A DNA stretch of 35,890 bases from UBA1794 sp964439955 (lineage in GTDB: Bacteria > Bacteroidota > Bacteroidia > Bacteroidales > Bacteroidaceae). A program made the position numbers and the translations under genes. The notes under the pieces are model-generated. The model saw nothing but the letters and a program-made list of their open reading frames with translations, searched no databases and was not told where the DNA came from. The stretch covers positions 1 through 35,890 of the forward strand of contig CAYTPX010000019.1 in the NCBI GenBank assembly GCA_964439955.1, read 5' to 3'. Of this stretch, positions 1-8,268 are shown piece by piece; position 1 is the first letter of the stretch, and the number at the start of each line of letters is the position of its first letter.

Positions 1-40
1 TTTTCAATATGTCTTGGAAAGAGTTGCCCCTATCCGATTA

Positions 41-48
41 CAAAAGTA
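41..48 (-). promoter_or_regulatory. Possible -7 box for an off-window gene
   Basis: The plus strand reads CAAAAGTA, the reverse complement of TACTTTTG, which fits the Bacteroidota -7 consensus TAnnTTTG. It would drive a gene running leftwards out of the window. No matching -33 element is evident, and the gene itself is not visible. Confidence 0.3.
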
Positions 49-212
49 GGGATTTTTTGCAGTAATCTTTTATCCCCGGATTATTTTCTTTGCGTTGGGA
101 GCGAGATTTAAGCATATCTTAATGCCTCAATACCGTTGCATCCGGGCATTCATAAGCGGAATGGCGTACCATTATTCTGCCGGATTCCGGAAGTTTTTTC
201 ATAGTTTTTCCC

Positions 213-220
213 TATGTTTG
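213..220 (+). promoter_or_regulatory. -7 promoter box for the thioesterase-plsC pair
   Basis: TATGTTTG matches TAnnTTTG exactly and lies 33 nt before the thioesterase ATG. The upstream stretch is T-rich without a clean TTTG at the -33 position, so only the -7 element supports the call. Confidence 0.4.
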
Positions 221-253
221 CACCGACTTTAAACCATTCGACATTTTTTAACT

Positions 254-637
254 ATGGAAACAGGCATGACCCAAAGCGCCACGTTGCTCGTGAAGGAGGC
301 GGACACGGCGCGGGAAATAGGCTCAGGAGATTTGGAAGTATTGGCCACCCCGGCCTTGATAGCCCTCATGGAACACGCCGCGATGCTGGCCGTGGCCCCG
401 GCCTTGGAAGAGGGGTACACCACGGTGGGCGCAGAAATCTGCTGCAAGCACAACCGCCCCACCGGGCTTGGGCAGCAGGTCACGGCCACCGCCACGCTGG
501 AATCCGTCGAAAACGGGCGGAAACTGACGTTCCGCATCGTGGCCGAGGACGGACAAGGCCTCATAGGCGAAGCAACCCATGTGCGTTTCATCGTAAACCG
601 CCAGCGTTTCCTCGAAAAACTCCTGCATCAAAAATGA
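254..637 (+). CDS. FlK-like hotdog-fold acyl-CoA thioesterase
   Basis: This 127-residue protein resembles small hotdog thioesterases of the fluoroacetyl-CoA thioesterase (FlK)-like group. What I see is an N-terminal helix segment reading ATPALIALMEHAAM, which matches the hotdog helix in this group, followed by alternating strands including GLGQQVTATATL and GEATHVRF. Such enzymes hydrolyse acyl-CoA thioesters in the cytoplasm; the substrate cannot be told from sequence. The first ATG at 254 is used, and a second in-frame ATG at 266 is an equally possible start. The stop overlaps the plsC start as ATGA, so the two are translationally coupled. Pairing with an acyltransferase suggests a role in acyl-CoA or lipid handling, which is inference. 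Confidence 0.75.
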   Translation: METGMTQSATLLVKEADTAREIGSGDLEVLATPALIALMEHAAMLAVAPALEEGYTTVGAEICCKHNRPTGLGQQVTATATLESVENGRKLTFRIVAEDGQGLIGEATHVRFIVNRQRFLEKLLHQK

Positions 638-1398
638 AATACCTCTACTACTTCTACGAAATCTGCATCGCCCTCCCCCTTCTGCTCGTTGCCACGTTGC
701 TGACCGCAATCGTCACCAGCATAGGCTGTACCTTGGGAAATGCCCACTTCTGGGGCTATTATCCGGGACGCATCTGGAGCAAAACGATTTGCACGCTGCT
801 GCTCATCTGCGTCAAAGTGGAGGGAAGGGAAAACATCGACCGGAAAACGTCGTACGTGTTCGTGGCCAACCACCAAGGGGCTTTCGACATTTTCCTCATC
901 TACGGCTACCTGGGCCGGAACTTCAAATGGCTGATGAAGAAATCGCTCCGGAAAATCCCGTTCGTAGGGAAGGCCTGTGAAGACGCGGGACACATTTTCG
1001 TGGACCACTCCGGGCCGAAAAAAATCTTGGGCACCATCCGACAGGCCGAGAAGGTACTGACAGGGGGGACTTCGGTGGTCGTATTCCCCGAAGGGGCACG
1101 CACTTTCACCGGGCACATGGGCTATTTCAAGAAGGGTGCTTTCCAGCTTGCCGAGGAATTGCAACTGCCTGTGGTGCCAATGACCATCAACGGTTCGTTC
1201 CGCATCCTCCCACGCACGGGAAAACTCATACACTGCCACCCGATGAGCTTGACAATCCACAAGCCCATCCTGCCGGGAGGGAACAACAGCCCCGAGGAAC
1301 TGAAAAAAATCATGCAAGAAGCATACCAAACCGTAGAAGGGGGACTTGACCCGGAATACCGGGGAATGGTGGGAAACGACGATCAAGAACGGCCTTGA
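634..1398 (+). CDS. plsC: 1-acyl-sn-glycerol-3-phosphate acyltransferase (PlsC family)
   Basis: This 254-residue membrane-associated acyltransferase should add the second acyl chain to lysophosphatidic acid, giving phosphatidic acid for phospholipid synthesis. A hydrophobic segment lies at about residues 11-30. The catalytic HxxxxD motif is seen as NHQGAFD (His80, Asp85), and the glycerophosphate-binding motif as FPEG at 151-154. The start is the ATG overlapping the thioesterase stop (ATGA); a longer in-frame reading from 214 would swallow the thioesterase in another frame and is not credible. Its 3' end overlaps the 3' end of convergent rnc by 16 nt, so neither gene has room for a private terminator. 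Some Bacteroidota PlsC-like proteins acylate aminolipids instead, so substrate is less certain than family. Confidence 0.88.
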   Translation: MKYLYYFYEICIALPLLLVATLLTAIVTSIGCTLGNAHFWGYYPGRIWSKTICTLLLICVKVEGRENIDRKTSYVFVANHQGAFDIFLIYGYLGRNFKWLMKKSLRKIPFVGKACEDAGHIFVDHSGPKKILGTIRQAEKVLTGGTSVVVFPEGARTFTGHMGYFKKGAFQLAEELQLPVVPMTINGSFRILPRTGKLIHCHPMSLTIHKPILPGGNNSPEELKKIMQEAYQTVEGGLDPEYRGMVGNDDQERP

Positions 1399-2171
1399 AG
1401 GAAAGAATTCTCGTATATAGGGTCATCTTGGAAACGTTCCCACACTTCCCGGGCGGCCTCTTGATGGGAGTCCTTTTTCGTGTACCCTTCCCCACGGGCA
1501 CAAAAGCGCCCGTCCAGATACACATCGGAACAGAAGACAGGGCTTCCTCCTTCGTCCGTCCGTTCTTCTGCCAGCTCAAAATCGACAGAGACATGGTATT
1601 TTTGTGCCCATTCCAGCAAATCGGATTTATAATTCCTCCGCCGCTCGAGCAATTTGTCCAAATCCCAATAGCCTTCTAAGATTTTCTTTTCTACAAAACG
1701 CTGGCAGTAGCGATAGCCCCGATCTAGGTAAACTGCCCCGACGAGTGCCTCTAACGCATTTCCGCACAAGTATGTGTTGTGGGAGTTTGCCGTTATGGAA
1801 TTTTCGACCAGCGTCCGCAATCCAAGAGCAGCCCCCACTTCGTTGAGCGATTTGCGGCAAACGACACGCGAACGCGCCACCGTGAGGAAACCCTCGTCGG
1901 CATGCCTATAACGCCGGTACAAGTAGACAGACACGACAGAGCCAAGGATTGCGTCGCCCAAGAATTCCAAGCGTTCGTTGTTCACCTTGTCGCCGGAAGA
2001 ATCCGTAAAGGAACGCGACCTGTGGAGCAAGGCAATCTTATAATAATGAATATCCTTGGGATAAAAGCCCAAGATCTTATACCAAAAAAAGCATGGATCT
2101 TTTTCCGGACGGAAAAGAAACCATACTTTTTGTCTCAAGTTTTCAAGCCAAATGACGGCAGACGGAATCAC
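1383..2171 (-). CDS. rnc: Ribonuclease III
   Basis: This 262-residue double-stranded-RNA endonuclease would process rRNA precursors and structured mRNAs. The RNase III signature NERLEFLGD is at residues 65-73, and a C-terminal double-stranded RNA-binding domain occupies about 185-255 (GEGYTKKDSHQEAA region). The N-terminus is about 30 residues longer than many bacterial RNase III proteins. The chosen start is a GTG whose bases overlap the fabF stop (GTGA), giving coupling to fabF. Order acpP-fabF-rnc is the usual Bacteroidales arrangement. The last 16 nt overlap convergent plsC. Confidence 0.93.
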   Translation of the reverse strand: MIPSAVIWLENLRQKVWFLFRPEKDPCFFWYKILGFYPKDIHYYKIALLHRSRSFTDSSGDKVNNERLEFLGDAILGSVVSVYLYRRYRHADEGFLTVARSRVVCRKSLNEVGAALGLRTLVENSITANSHNTYLCGNALEALVGAVYLDRGYRYCQRFVEKKILEGYWDLDKLLERRRNYKSDLLEWAQKYHVSVDFELAEERTDEGGSPVFCSDVYLDGRFCARGEGYTKKDSHQEAAREVWERFQDDPIYENSFLQGRS

Positions 2172-3427
2172 TTATACTGCTTAAATATTACGCACGCATT
2201 ATGCCCTCCGAAGCCAAAGGTATTGGAAAGCACGGCACGCACAGGGCGTTCCTGTGGCTTGTTAAACGTAAAATTCAAGGCATAATCAATTTCTTCGTCC
2301 TTATCATCCTCGGCATGATTAATAGTCGGAGGTACTATCCCGTTCTGTATGGCCAGAATCCCCGCAATAGCCTCGACAGCTCCGGCAGCACCCAGCAAGT
2401 GCCCCGTCATCGACTTGGTCGAACTGATATTTAACTTATAGGCATGCTCGCCGAAGACGGCCTTAATGGCTTTCGCCTCGGAAACATCACCGACCGGAGT
2501 CGAAGTCCCGTGCACATTGATGTAGTCTATATCCTCAGGATTCATCGCGGCATCTTTCAAAGCATTGCTCATTACCAGTTTCGCACCCAAACCTTCGGGA
2601 TGGGATGCCGTCAAGTGGTAAGCATCTGCCGAAGCACCTGTCCCGGCCAATTCTGCATAAATCTTCGCTCCACGCGCCTTTGCATGCTCCAATTCTTCCA
2701 GAATCAGGCAACCTGCGCCTTCGCCCAGCACAAATCCGTCACGGCTTGCACTAAACGGACGGGAAGCTCCCTGAGGATCATCGTTGCGGGTGGAAAGGGC
2801 GTGCATGGCATTGAAACCACCGATACCGCTCACCGTAACAGCGGCCTCAGCGCCTCCAGTCACAATCACGTCGGCTTTTCCTAAACGGATACTATCGAAC
2901 GCCGAAGCAATGGCCGAGGAGGAAGTAGCACATGCGGATACCGTGGCGTAATTCGGCCCTGTAAATCCATAAAGGATGGAGATTTGCCCGGCAGCGATGT
3001 CCGAAATCATCTTCGGGATGAAGAACGGATTGAAACGGGGGCCGCGTTCTTGATTGCAGTAATAGTTCCCTACTTCCTCTTCGAACGTCCTTATCCCGCC
3101 GATGCCCGCACCGAAAATCACGCCAATGCGGCTCAAATCCTCCTTTCCTACATCCAAACCGGAATCTTCTACCGCATCTTTGGCCACGGCCATGGCGAAT
3201 TGCGTATAGCGATCCATCTTCCGTGCCTCTTTGCGGTCGATATAATCAGCCGCATTGAATCCCTTTACTTCACAAGCGAATTGCGTCTTAAAGAGAGAAG
3301 CATCGAAATGGGTAATCGGACCTGCGCCGCTTTTTCCCTCCAACAGGCCGTTCCAATAATCTGATACGGTATTCCCTATCGGAGTGATGGCGCCCAATCC
3401 GGTTACTACGACTCTTCTTAATTCCAT
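2168..3427 (-). CDS. fabF: Beta-ketoacyl-ACP synthase II
   Basis: This 419-residue enzyme condenses malonyl-ACP with acyl-ACP, the elongation step of type II fatty acid synthesis. The catalytic triad is visible: Cys166 in SACATSS, His306 in NVHGTSTP and His343 in TGHLLGAAG, with the conserved Lys338 before it. Length is normal for the family. It sits 30 nt after acpP and overlaps rnc by 4 nt, so it is the middle gene of a three-gene operon. Confidence 0.96.
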   Translation of the reverse strand: MELRRVVVTGLGAITPIGNTVSDYWNGLLEGKSGAGPITHFDASLFKTQFACEVKGFNAADYIDRKEARKMDRYTQFAMAVAKDAVEDSGLDVGKEDLSRIGVIFGAGIGGIRTFEEEVGNYYCNQERGPRFNPFFIPKMISDIAAGQISILYGFTGPNYATVSACATSSSAIASAFDSIRLGKADVIVTGGAEAAVTVSGIGGFNAMHALSTRNDDPQGASRPFSASRDGFVLGEGAGCLILEELEHAKARGAKIYAELAGTGASADAYHLTASHPEGLGAKLVMSNALKDAAMNPEDIDYINVHGTSTPVGDVSEAKAIKAVFGEHAYKLNISSTKSMTGHLLGAAGAVEAIAGILAIQNGIVPPTINHAEDDKDEEIDYALNFTFNKPQERPVRAVLSNTFGFGGHNACVIFKQYK

Positions 3428-3457
3428 ATTAACTAAGGTAAAAGTAGAAATGCTCCC

Positions 3458-3694
3458 TTACGCCTTAGCCTGCTCGATGAAATCGATAGCGTCTTTTACT
3501 GTAGCGATTTTTTCTGCCTGCGTGTCAGGTATTTGAATATTGAACTCTTTCTCAAACTCCATAATCAGTTCTACAGTATCCAAGGAATCTGCACCCAGGT
3601 CATTGGTGAAGCTTGCATTTTCGGTTACTTCAGATTCTTCTACACCCAACTTATCAACGATAATAGCTTTTACTTTAGATGCAATTTCAGACAT
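3458..3694 (-). CDS. acpP: Acyl carrier protein
   Basis: This acidic 78-residue protein carries growing acyl chains on a phosphopantetheine arm. The attachment serine is Ser37 in GADSLDTVEL. It is the first gene of the acpP-fabF-rnc operon and is divergent from purN. The chain is full length, with the usual four-helix pattern and an acidic helix II. Confidence 0.97.
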   Translation of the reverse strand: MSEIASKVKAIIVDKLGVEESEVTENASFTNDLGADSLDTVELIMEFEKEFNIQIPDTQAEKIATVKDAIDFIEQAKA

Positions 3695-3749
3695 AACTTT
3701 TTGGTTTTTAAAATGAACAACTCAATTTTATTAGTTAAATTTGTCGCTG

Positions 3750-3780
3750 CAAAGGAAGCGATTATTCTCTACCTATGCAA
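3750..3780 (-). promoter_or_regulatory. Promoter of the acpP-fabF-rnc operon
   Basis: On the minus strand a TTG (plus-strand CAA at 3778-3780) is followed after 20 nt by TTCCTTTG (plus-strand 3750-3757). This fits the Bacteroidota pattern of a -33 TTTG/TTG element and a TAnnTTTG -7 box, with one mismatch in the latter. It lies about 55 nt before the acpP ATG, leaving an AT-rich leader. Confidence 0.5.
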
Positions 3781-3850
3781 GTCCTACCTAAGTTTATTTA
3801 CTGTTTATGCACACGAAAGACATTTCTGTGCCGGAAAACGCGTCATAATT

Positions 3851-4429
3851 ATGAGCAAACGAGTAGCCATCTTAGCATCTGGCGAAGGAACAAATGCCGA
3901 AAACATCATCCGTTTTTTCAATGAAAGCCCGTCAATACGTGTCGTATTAGCCATCTGCAACCGGAAAAATGCCGGGATTTTCGAACGTGCCTCCCGCTTG
4001 GGGACAGAGACCTTGTATCTTCCCAAAAGCGAGTTTGAGACCCCGGGATTTTTCTTGGGCGTCCTCGAAAAATACCAGATAGACTTTATTGTCTTGGCCG
4101 GATTCCTCCTGTTTGTCCCTACCGACGTATTAAGCCGCTACCAGCGGCGAATCGTCAACATACACCCCTCCCTGTTGCCGAAATATGGCGGGAAAGGCAT
4201 GTACGGCAACAGGGTCCACGAAGCAGTGCGGGCATCGGGCGACACGGAGACCGGCATCACAATCCATTATGCCAACGAGCATTACGACGAAGGGGAAATC
4301 ATTTTCCAAGCCAAAGTGCCTGTCCTTCCCGAAGACACCCCCCACGACATTGCCCAGCGCGTGCATGGCTTGGAATACAAATACTACCCCGAAATCCTCC
4401 TTAAACTGCTTTCCGATGAAAATAGCTGA
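3851..4429 (+). CDS. purN: Phosphoribosylglycinamide formyltransferase
   Basis: This 192-residue enzyme transfers a formyl group from 10-formyl-tetrahydrofolate to GAR, step three of purine synthesis. The catalytic Asn103 and His105 are in NIHPSLLP, and the third catalytic residue is Asp146 in HYDEGEI. The substrate-binding N-terminus reads ASGEGTN. I start at the ATG giving MSKRVAIL; a longer in-frame reading from 3533 crosses acpP and its promoter and is rejected. It is divergent from acpP, as in other Bacteroidales, and its last 14 nt overlap the following glycosyltransferase. Confidence 0.95.
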   Translation: MSKRVAILASGEGTNAENIIRFFNESPSIRVVLAICNRKNAGIFERASRLGTETLYLPKSEFETPGFFLGVLEKYQIDFIVLAGFLLFVPTDVLSRYQRRIVNIHPSLLPKYGGKGMYGNRVHEAVRASGDTETGITIHYANEHYDEGEIIFQAKVPVLPEDTPHDIAQRVHGLEYKYYPEILLKLLSDENS

Positions 4430-5816
4430 CGAAGCCACCCTCTTTGCTTGCTACCCCGATGCCGGAGATGGAGCCATCTTCTTGAAGGATTGGGGGAGTT
4501 CCTCTTCCCTCGAGACCCTTTTCCAGGAGTCCAACCGCCCGTTCACCATGCTCTATTGCAAGCCTGCCCAAATAGAGTGGGGATATCTCGGCCTGGAACG
4601 TATGCTCCACGCGGCGAAGTCTGCGGGGGCGGGGCTTGTTTATGCCGACCATTTCCGGAAAACCGCCAAGGGTGTCGAGCCATTCCCTTGCATCGATTAC
4701 CAAAAAGGCTCGCTGCGCGACGACTTCGACTTCGGGAGCGTGCTCCTCTTCCGTACCGACCTTTTGAAGGAAACCATCGCTGAGCTGCGGGGAGAATCCT
4801 ACCGCCATGCCGCACTTTACGCACTCCGATTGGGCATTAGCCGCAAATCCAACCTCATGCGCCTCAACGAATACCTTTACACCACCGTAGAGCTTGACGC
4901 AAGAAGCAGCGGCGAAAAGAACTTCGACTACGTAGACCCCCGCAACCGCGAAGTGCAGCTCGAGATGGAACGCGCATGTACCTCACACCTGAAAAAGACA
5001 GGCGCGTACCTCGACCCGCACGACTACCTCCCCCTTGACCTGTCCGCCGACACCTATCCGGTAGAAGCCTCCGTCATCATTCCTGTACGCAACCGTGCAA
5101 AAACCATTTCCGACGCCATCGAATCAGTCCTTATCCAACAGGCAAAATTCCCATTCAATTTGCTGGTGGTCGATAACTTCTCTACCGACGGGACAGGGGA
5201 AATCGTCGAAAAATACACCTCTTCCCATCCCCAGTTGGTACACCACCTCATCCCCAAACGTACCGGTTTAGGAATCGGGGGCTGCTGGAACTGGGCCATA
5301 CAAAGCGACCTCTGCGGACGCTTCGCCATACAGTTGGACAGCGACGACCTCTACAGCCGTCCCGACACGCTGCAACTCATGGTCGATACTTTCTACCGCG
5401 AACAATGCGGCATGGTGGTCGGCAGTTACGAAATTACCGACTTCCAACTCAACCCGTTGCCGCCCGGTGTCATCGACCACCGGGAGTGGACTCCCGGGAA
5501 CGGGCGAAACAACGCATTGCGCATCAACGGGCTGGGCGCCCCGCGGGGCTTCTACACCCGGTTGGTACGCGAAACCCCCTTTCCCAACACGAGTTACGGG
5601 GAAGACTACTTCATGGGAATTACCCTCTCCCGCAACTACCGAATCGGCCGGCTGTATGACGTGACCTACCGATGCCGTCGTTGGGAAGGCAACTCCGACG
5701 CCGCGCTCCCGAACGAACGCATCAATGCCAACAATTTCTACAAGGACCAACTACGCACCACAGAGTTCTTGGCGCGCATCAGCAAAAACCTTTCTAAAAA
5801 GCCCGAACCCAAATGA
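4416..5816 (+). CDS. Two-part family 2 glycosyltransferase
   Basis: This 466-residue protein has a GT-A (GT2) domain in its second half, beginning near residue 213 at VEASVIIPVRNR. It includes the nucleotide-binding strand VVDNFSTDGT and the metal-binding DxD-type motif LDSDD at about 307. A region near 390, GAPRGFYTRL, and the following GEDY fit the acceptor side. The first ~210 residues match nothing I can name with confidence, though parts look like a second, degenerate glycosyltransferase fold. No signal peptide or membrane segment is seen, so it should act at the cytoplasmic face. The ATG at 4416 overlaps purN by 14 nt, and the stop overlaps the DUF4922 start by 4 nt. Donor and acceptor are unknown. 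Co-transcription with SpoIID and permease genes hints at cell-envelope glycan work. Confidence 0.8.
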   Translation: MKIADEATLFACYPDAGDGAIFLKDWGSSSSLETLFQESNRPFTMLYCKPAQIEWGYLGLERMLHAAKSAGAGLVYADHFRKTAKGVEPFPCIDYQKGSLRDDFDFGSVLLFRTDLLKETIAELRGESYRHAALYALRLGISRKSNLMRLNEYLYTTVELDARSSGEKNFDYVDPRNREVQLEMERACTSHLKKTGAYLDPHDYLPLDLSADTYPVEASVIIPVRNRAKTISDAIESVLIQQAKFPFNLLVVDNFSTDGTGEIVEKYTSSHPQLVHHLIPKRTGLGIGGCWNWAIQSDLCGRFAIQLDSDDLYSRPDTLQLMVDTFYREQCGMVVGSYEITDFQLNPLPPGVIDHREWTPGNGRNNALRINGLGAPRGFYTRLVRETPFPNTSYGEDYFMGITLSRNYRIGRLYDVTYRCRRWEGNSDAALPNERINANNFYKDQLRTTEFLARISKNLSKKPEPK

Positions 5817-6793
5817 GCGAAACCTGTAAAATTTTCGATTCAAAGGCCGCCCGCCTATTCGTCGGGGAGCAATGCGCTTCGTGGGAAGTGGCACGCAACA
5901 ATTTCGAGGCCTTGGGGAAAATCCAAACCCGCGAACTGAATATAGGCGAAAATGAGACCGTGCGCCTGCAATACAACCCGGCACGCATCGTATCCACCAC
6001 CGCCAAAATCGACGAATACTCCCTCCAAAACCGCCCTTGCTTCCTCTGCCCTTCCAACCGCCCCCCGCAACAAGCGTCCATTCCCTTTGGCAACGACTAC
6101 GAAATATTGGTCAATCCCTACCCAATCCTACCGTTCCACCTAACAATCCCCACCACCAACCACACGCCACAGCGCATAGCCCGGCGCATGGGCACGCTCT
6201 TTCAGTTAAGCCACTGCCTGAACGAGTTCATTGTCTTCTACAACGGACCTCGTTGTGGCGCGTCGGCCCCCGACCACGCCCACTTCCAAGCCGGGGCCAA
6301 GGGATACCTCCCGATGGAAACGGAAGATAGATTCACGAAAAAAAACACGCTTGCCCCGCTGATATGCAGCTACCAGTCGGCAGGGCTGCGGGCTTACCCG
6401 TTTTGCAGCCGCCCCTTCTTCGAGATACGTTCAGCCGAAGAAATAGAATCCATCTACCTCTTTTCCCTCGTCCTGCAAGTCCTACAACAAAATGCGCCCC
6501 CCGGGGCGGGGCAGGACGAAGAACCCATGATGAACCTCCTGGCATGGAACCAGAAAGGCGAAAGCATCCTCCGCATCTTCCCCCGCAGGCAGCACCGTCC
6601 CTCCTGTTATTCCGCGCCCGAGGGGGGACGCATCCTCATCAGCCCGGGGGCGCTGGACATGGGCGGCCTGATGGCGGTCTCCCGGAAAAGCGACTTCGAA
6701 AGCCTCACAAGCCGCAGCCTCGAAGCCATTTTCGCCGAGGTGTGCATATCACCCGAGCAAATGGAGGAACTTGCCCGGCAGCTTAAATCCTAA
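5813..6793 (+). CDS. DUF4922 protein, HIT/GalT-like nucleotidyltransferase fold
   Basis: This 326-residue protein has a CFLC pair at residues 76-79, a strand block EILVNPYPILPFHLTI, and DHAHFQAG at 154-161, which has the HxHxQ spacing of the histidine-triad/GalT superfamily. Members of that superfamily act through a histidine-nucleotide intermediate, so a nucleotidyltransferase or phosphorylase acting on a sugar phosphate is plausible. The exact reaction is not known to me. It overlaps the glycosyltransferase by 4 nt and precedes SpoIID by 17 nt. That makes a nucleotide-sugar step feeding the glycosyltransferase an attractive but unproven idea. Confidence 0.75.
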   Translation: MSETCKIFDSKAARLFVGEQCASWEVARNNFEALGKIQTRELNIGENETVRLQYNPARIVSTTAKIDEYSLQNRPCFLCPSNRPPQQASIPFGNDYEILVNPYPILPFHLTIPTTNHTPQRIARRMGTLFQLSHCLNEFIVFYNGPRCGASAPDHAHFQAGAKGYLPMETEDRFTKKNTLAPLICSYQSAGLRAYPFCSRPFFEIRSAEEIESIYLFSLVLQVLQQNAPPGAGQDEEPMMNLLAWNQKGESILRIFPRRQHRPSCYSAPEGGRILISPGALDMGGLMAVSRKSDFESLTSRSLEAIFAEVCISPEQMEELARQLKS

Positions 6794-6810
6794 CCAACCA
6801 TACCCGCGCC

Positions 6811-8154
6811 ATGCATGCCGACACTGAGCCGAACGTAGAAGTAGGCATCCTATCCACACCCGTCCTGCGTGCCTTTTTCCAAGGGGAATACCTCCTTTCC
6901 GCCGAAACCGCCGCAGGTACGGGACACATCCCCTGCCCCCCGGGAGAGCAGGAATGGAGGCTTTCCGGCGGACACATTATATATAATGGCCAAGCATACC
7001 GCTCCCTCCTCTTCCAACCCCAGCACCCCGCGAACGACAGCTTTGCCTTGCGCGACGTCGCCATCGGCATCCATTTCCATTGGGAACGGAAGGAAACCCA
7101 ATATTTCCGCGGCAGCCTGAAGATAATCCCCGACGGCGGCCGCCTGACGGCCATCAACATCGTCCCCGTCGAAGAGTACCTCTTGAGCGTCATCGCCTCC
7201 GAAATGAGCGCCCACTCCTCCCTCGCCCTGCTCAAAGCCCATGCCGTCATCTCCCGGAGCTGGGTGCTGGCCCGGATGGGGCACCGCGGCCTGCCGCGTG
7301 AAACGCACGCGCCCCACCCGGAGGACGGCGCACCCGGCATCCTCGTCCGATGGTTCGACCACGAGGAACACGGCCGTTTCGACGTTTGCGCCGACGACCA
7401 TTGCCAACGCTACCAAGGCATCGCCCGCGCCCGTACCCCGCAAGTCCGCCAAGCCATAGACGAGACGCGCGGCGAAATCCTATGCCACGGCGGCATCCTC
7501 TGCGACGCCCGCTTCTCCAAATGCTGCGGGGGGGCCATGGAGCGCTTCTCCACCTGTTGGGACAACCGCGACCTGCCCTACCTGCAAGCCCGGCGCGACT
7601 CCCTTTCCGGTGCACCCCTCCCCGACCTGACCCGCGAGGAGGAAGCCGAACGGTGGATACGTTCCACCCCCGAAGCCTGCTGCAACCTGGACGACGAGGC
7701 CGTGCTCACCCAGGTCCTCAACGGCTATGACCGCGAAACCACCCGCTTCTTCCGCTGGGAAGTGCGCTACGGGCAGCAGGAGCTCTCCGAGCTTGTCCGC
7801 CGCAAGACCTCCACCGACCTCGGCCTCGTGCAGCACCTTGTCCCCCTGCGCCGCGGCCCTTCGGGACGCATCTCCCTGCTCCGCATCGACGGAAGCCTGC
7901 GTTCCCTGACCATCGGCAAGGAGCTTTTCATACGCCAGTCATTGAGCGAGTCCCACCTCTACAGCTCGGCTTTCGTCGTCAGCCGCGAGGGGAGCGATTT
8001 CATCCTCCACGGCGCGGGCTGGGGACACGGCGTGGGCCTGTGCCAAATCGGCGCGGCTGCCATGGGGGCGCGCGGCATCGGCTACCGCACCATACTGTCC
8101 CACTACTACCCCGGCACGGAGATAAGGCGGCTTCCCTACGGCACTGCCCCCTGA
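6811..8154 (+). CDS. SpoIID/LytB-domain protein (lytic-transglycosylase-like)
   Basis: This 447-residue protein carries a SpoIID/LytB domain. Known SpoIID cleaves peptidoglycan glycan strands stripped of peptides. The motif with the catalytic glutamate is visible as SVIASEMSAH with Glu131, followed by LLKAHAVISRSW. The C-terminal signature GHGVGLCQIGAAAM is near residue 405. There is no convincing signal peptide: the N-terminus MHADTEPNVEVGIL is hydrophilic, which is odd for an enzyme acting on cell wall. Either it leaves by another route, a start lies elsewhere, or it acts on glycan pieces already imported. The next gene, a muropeptide-type permease, makes the last option worth noting. A 114-nt gap containing a repeat array follows. 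Confidence 0.82.
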   Translation: MHADTEPNVEVGILSTPVLRAFFQGEYLLSAETAAGTGHIPCPPGEQEWRLSGGHIIYNGQAYRSLLFQPQHPANDSFALRDVAIGIHFHWERKETQYFRGSLKIIPDGGRLTAINIVPVEEYLLSVIASEMSAHSSLALLKAHAVISRSWVLARMGHRGLPRETHAPHPEDGAPGILVRWFDHEEHGRFDVCADDHCQRYQGIARARTPQVRQAIDETRGEILCHGGILCDARFSKCCGGAMERFSTCWDNRDLPYLQARRDSLSGAPLPDLTREEEAERWIRSTPEACCNLDDEAVLTQVLNGYDRETTRFFRWEVRYGQQELSELVRRKTSTDLGLVQHLVPLRRGPSGRISLLRIDGSLRSLTIGKELFIRQSLSESHLYSSAFVVSREGSDFILHGAGWGHGVGLCQIGAAAMGARGIGYRTILSHYYPGTEIRRLPYGTAP

Positions 8155-8172
8155 GCGCCCTGCACCGCATTG

Positions 8173-8220
8173 CCCGGAGTGCCGGCGCTTCCCGAAAAAA
8201 GCCTTGCCGCTTTTCCCGGA
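8173..8220 (+). repeat. 22-nt-period repeat array A (intergenic, before MFS gene)
   Basis: Two imperfect units lie between the SpoIID stop and the MFS start: AGTGCCGGCGCTTCCC and AAGCCTTGCCGCTTTTCCC. Each fits the family core AAGYSCCGSCRCTT plus a GC-rich tail. The array sits in the leader of the MFS gene. An in-frame reading upstream of the MFS ATG runs through it but is unlikely to be translated. Confidence 0.7.
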
Positions 8221-8268
8221 CTCCTCCGCCCCTTTTCACCCACACCTTTCTCTTTTTCCCTTATCCCT

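Noticed and set aside
7296..7330. Repeat-like stretch in the SpoIID gene (AAACGCACGCGCCCCACCC)
   Set aside because: It is a single loose match without a neighbouring unit at 22 nt, indistinguishable from ordinary GC-rich coding sequence.
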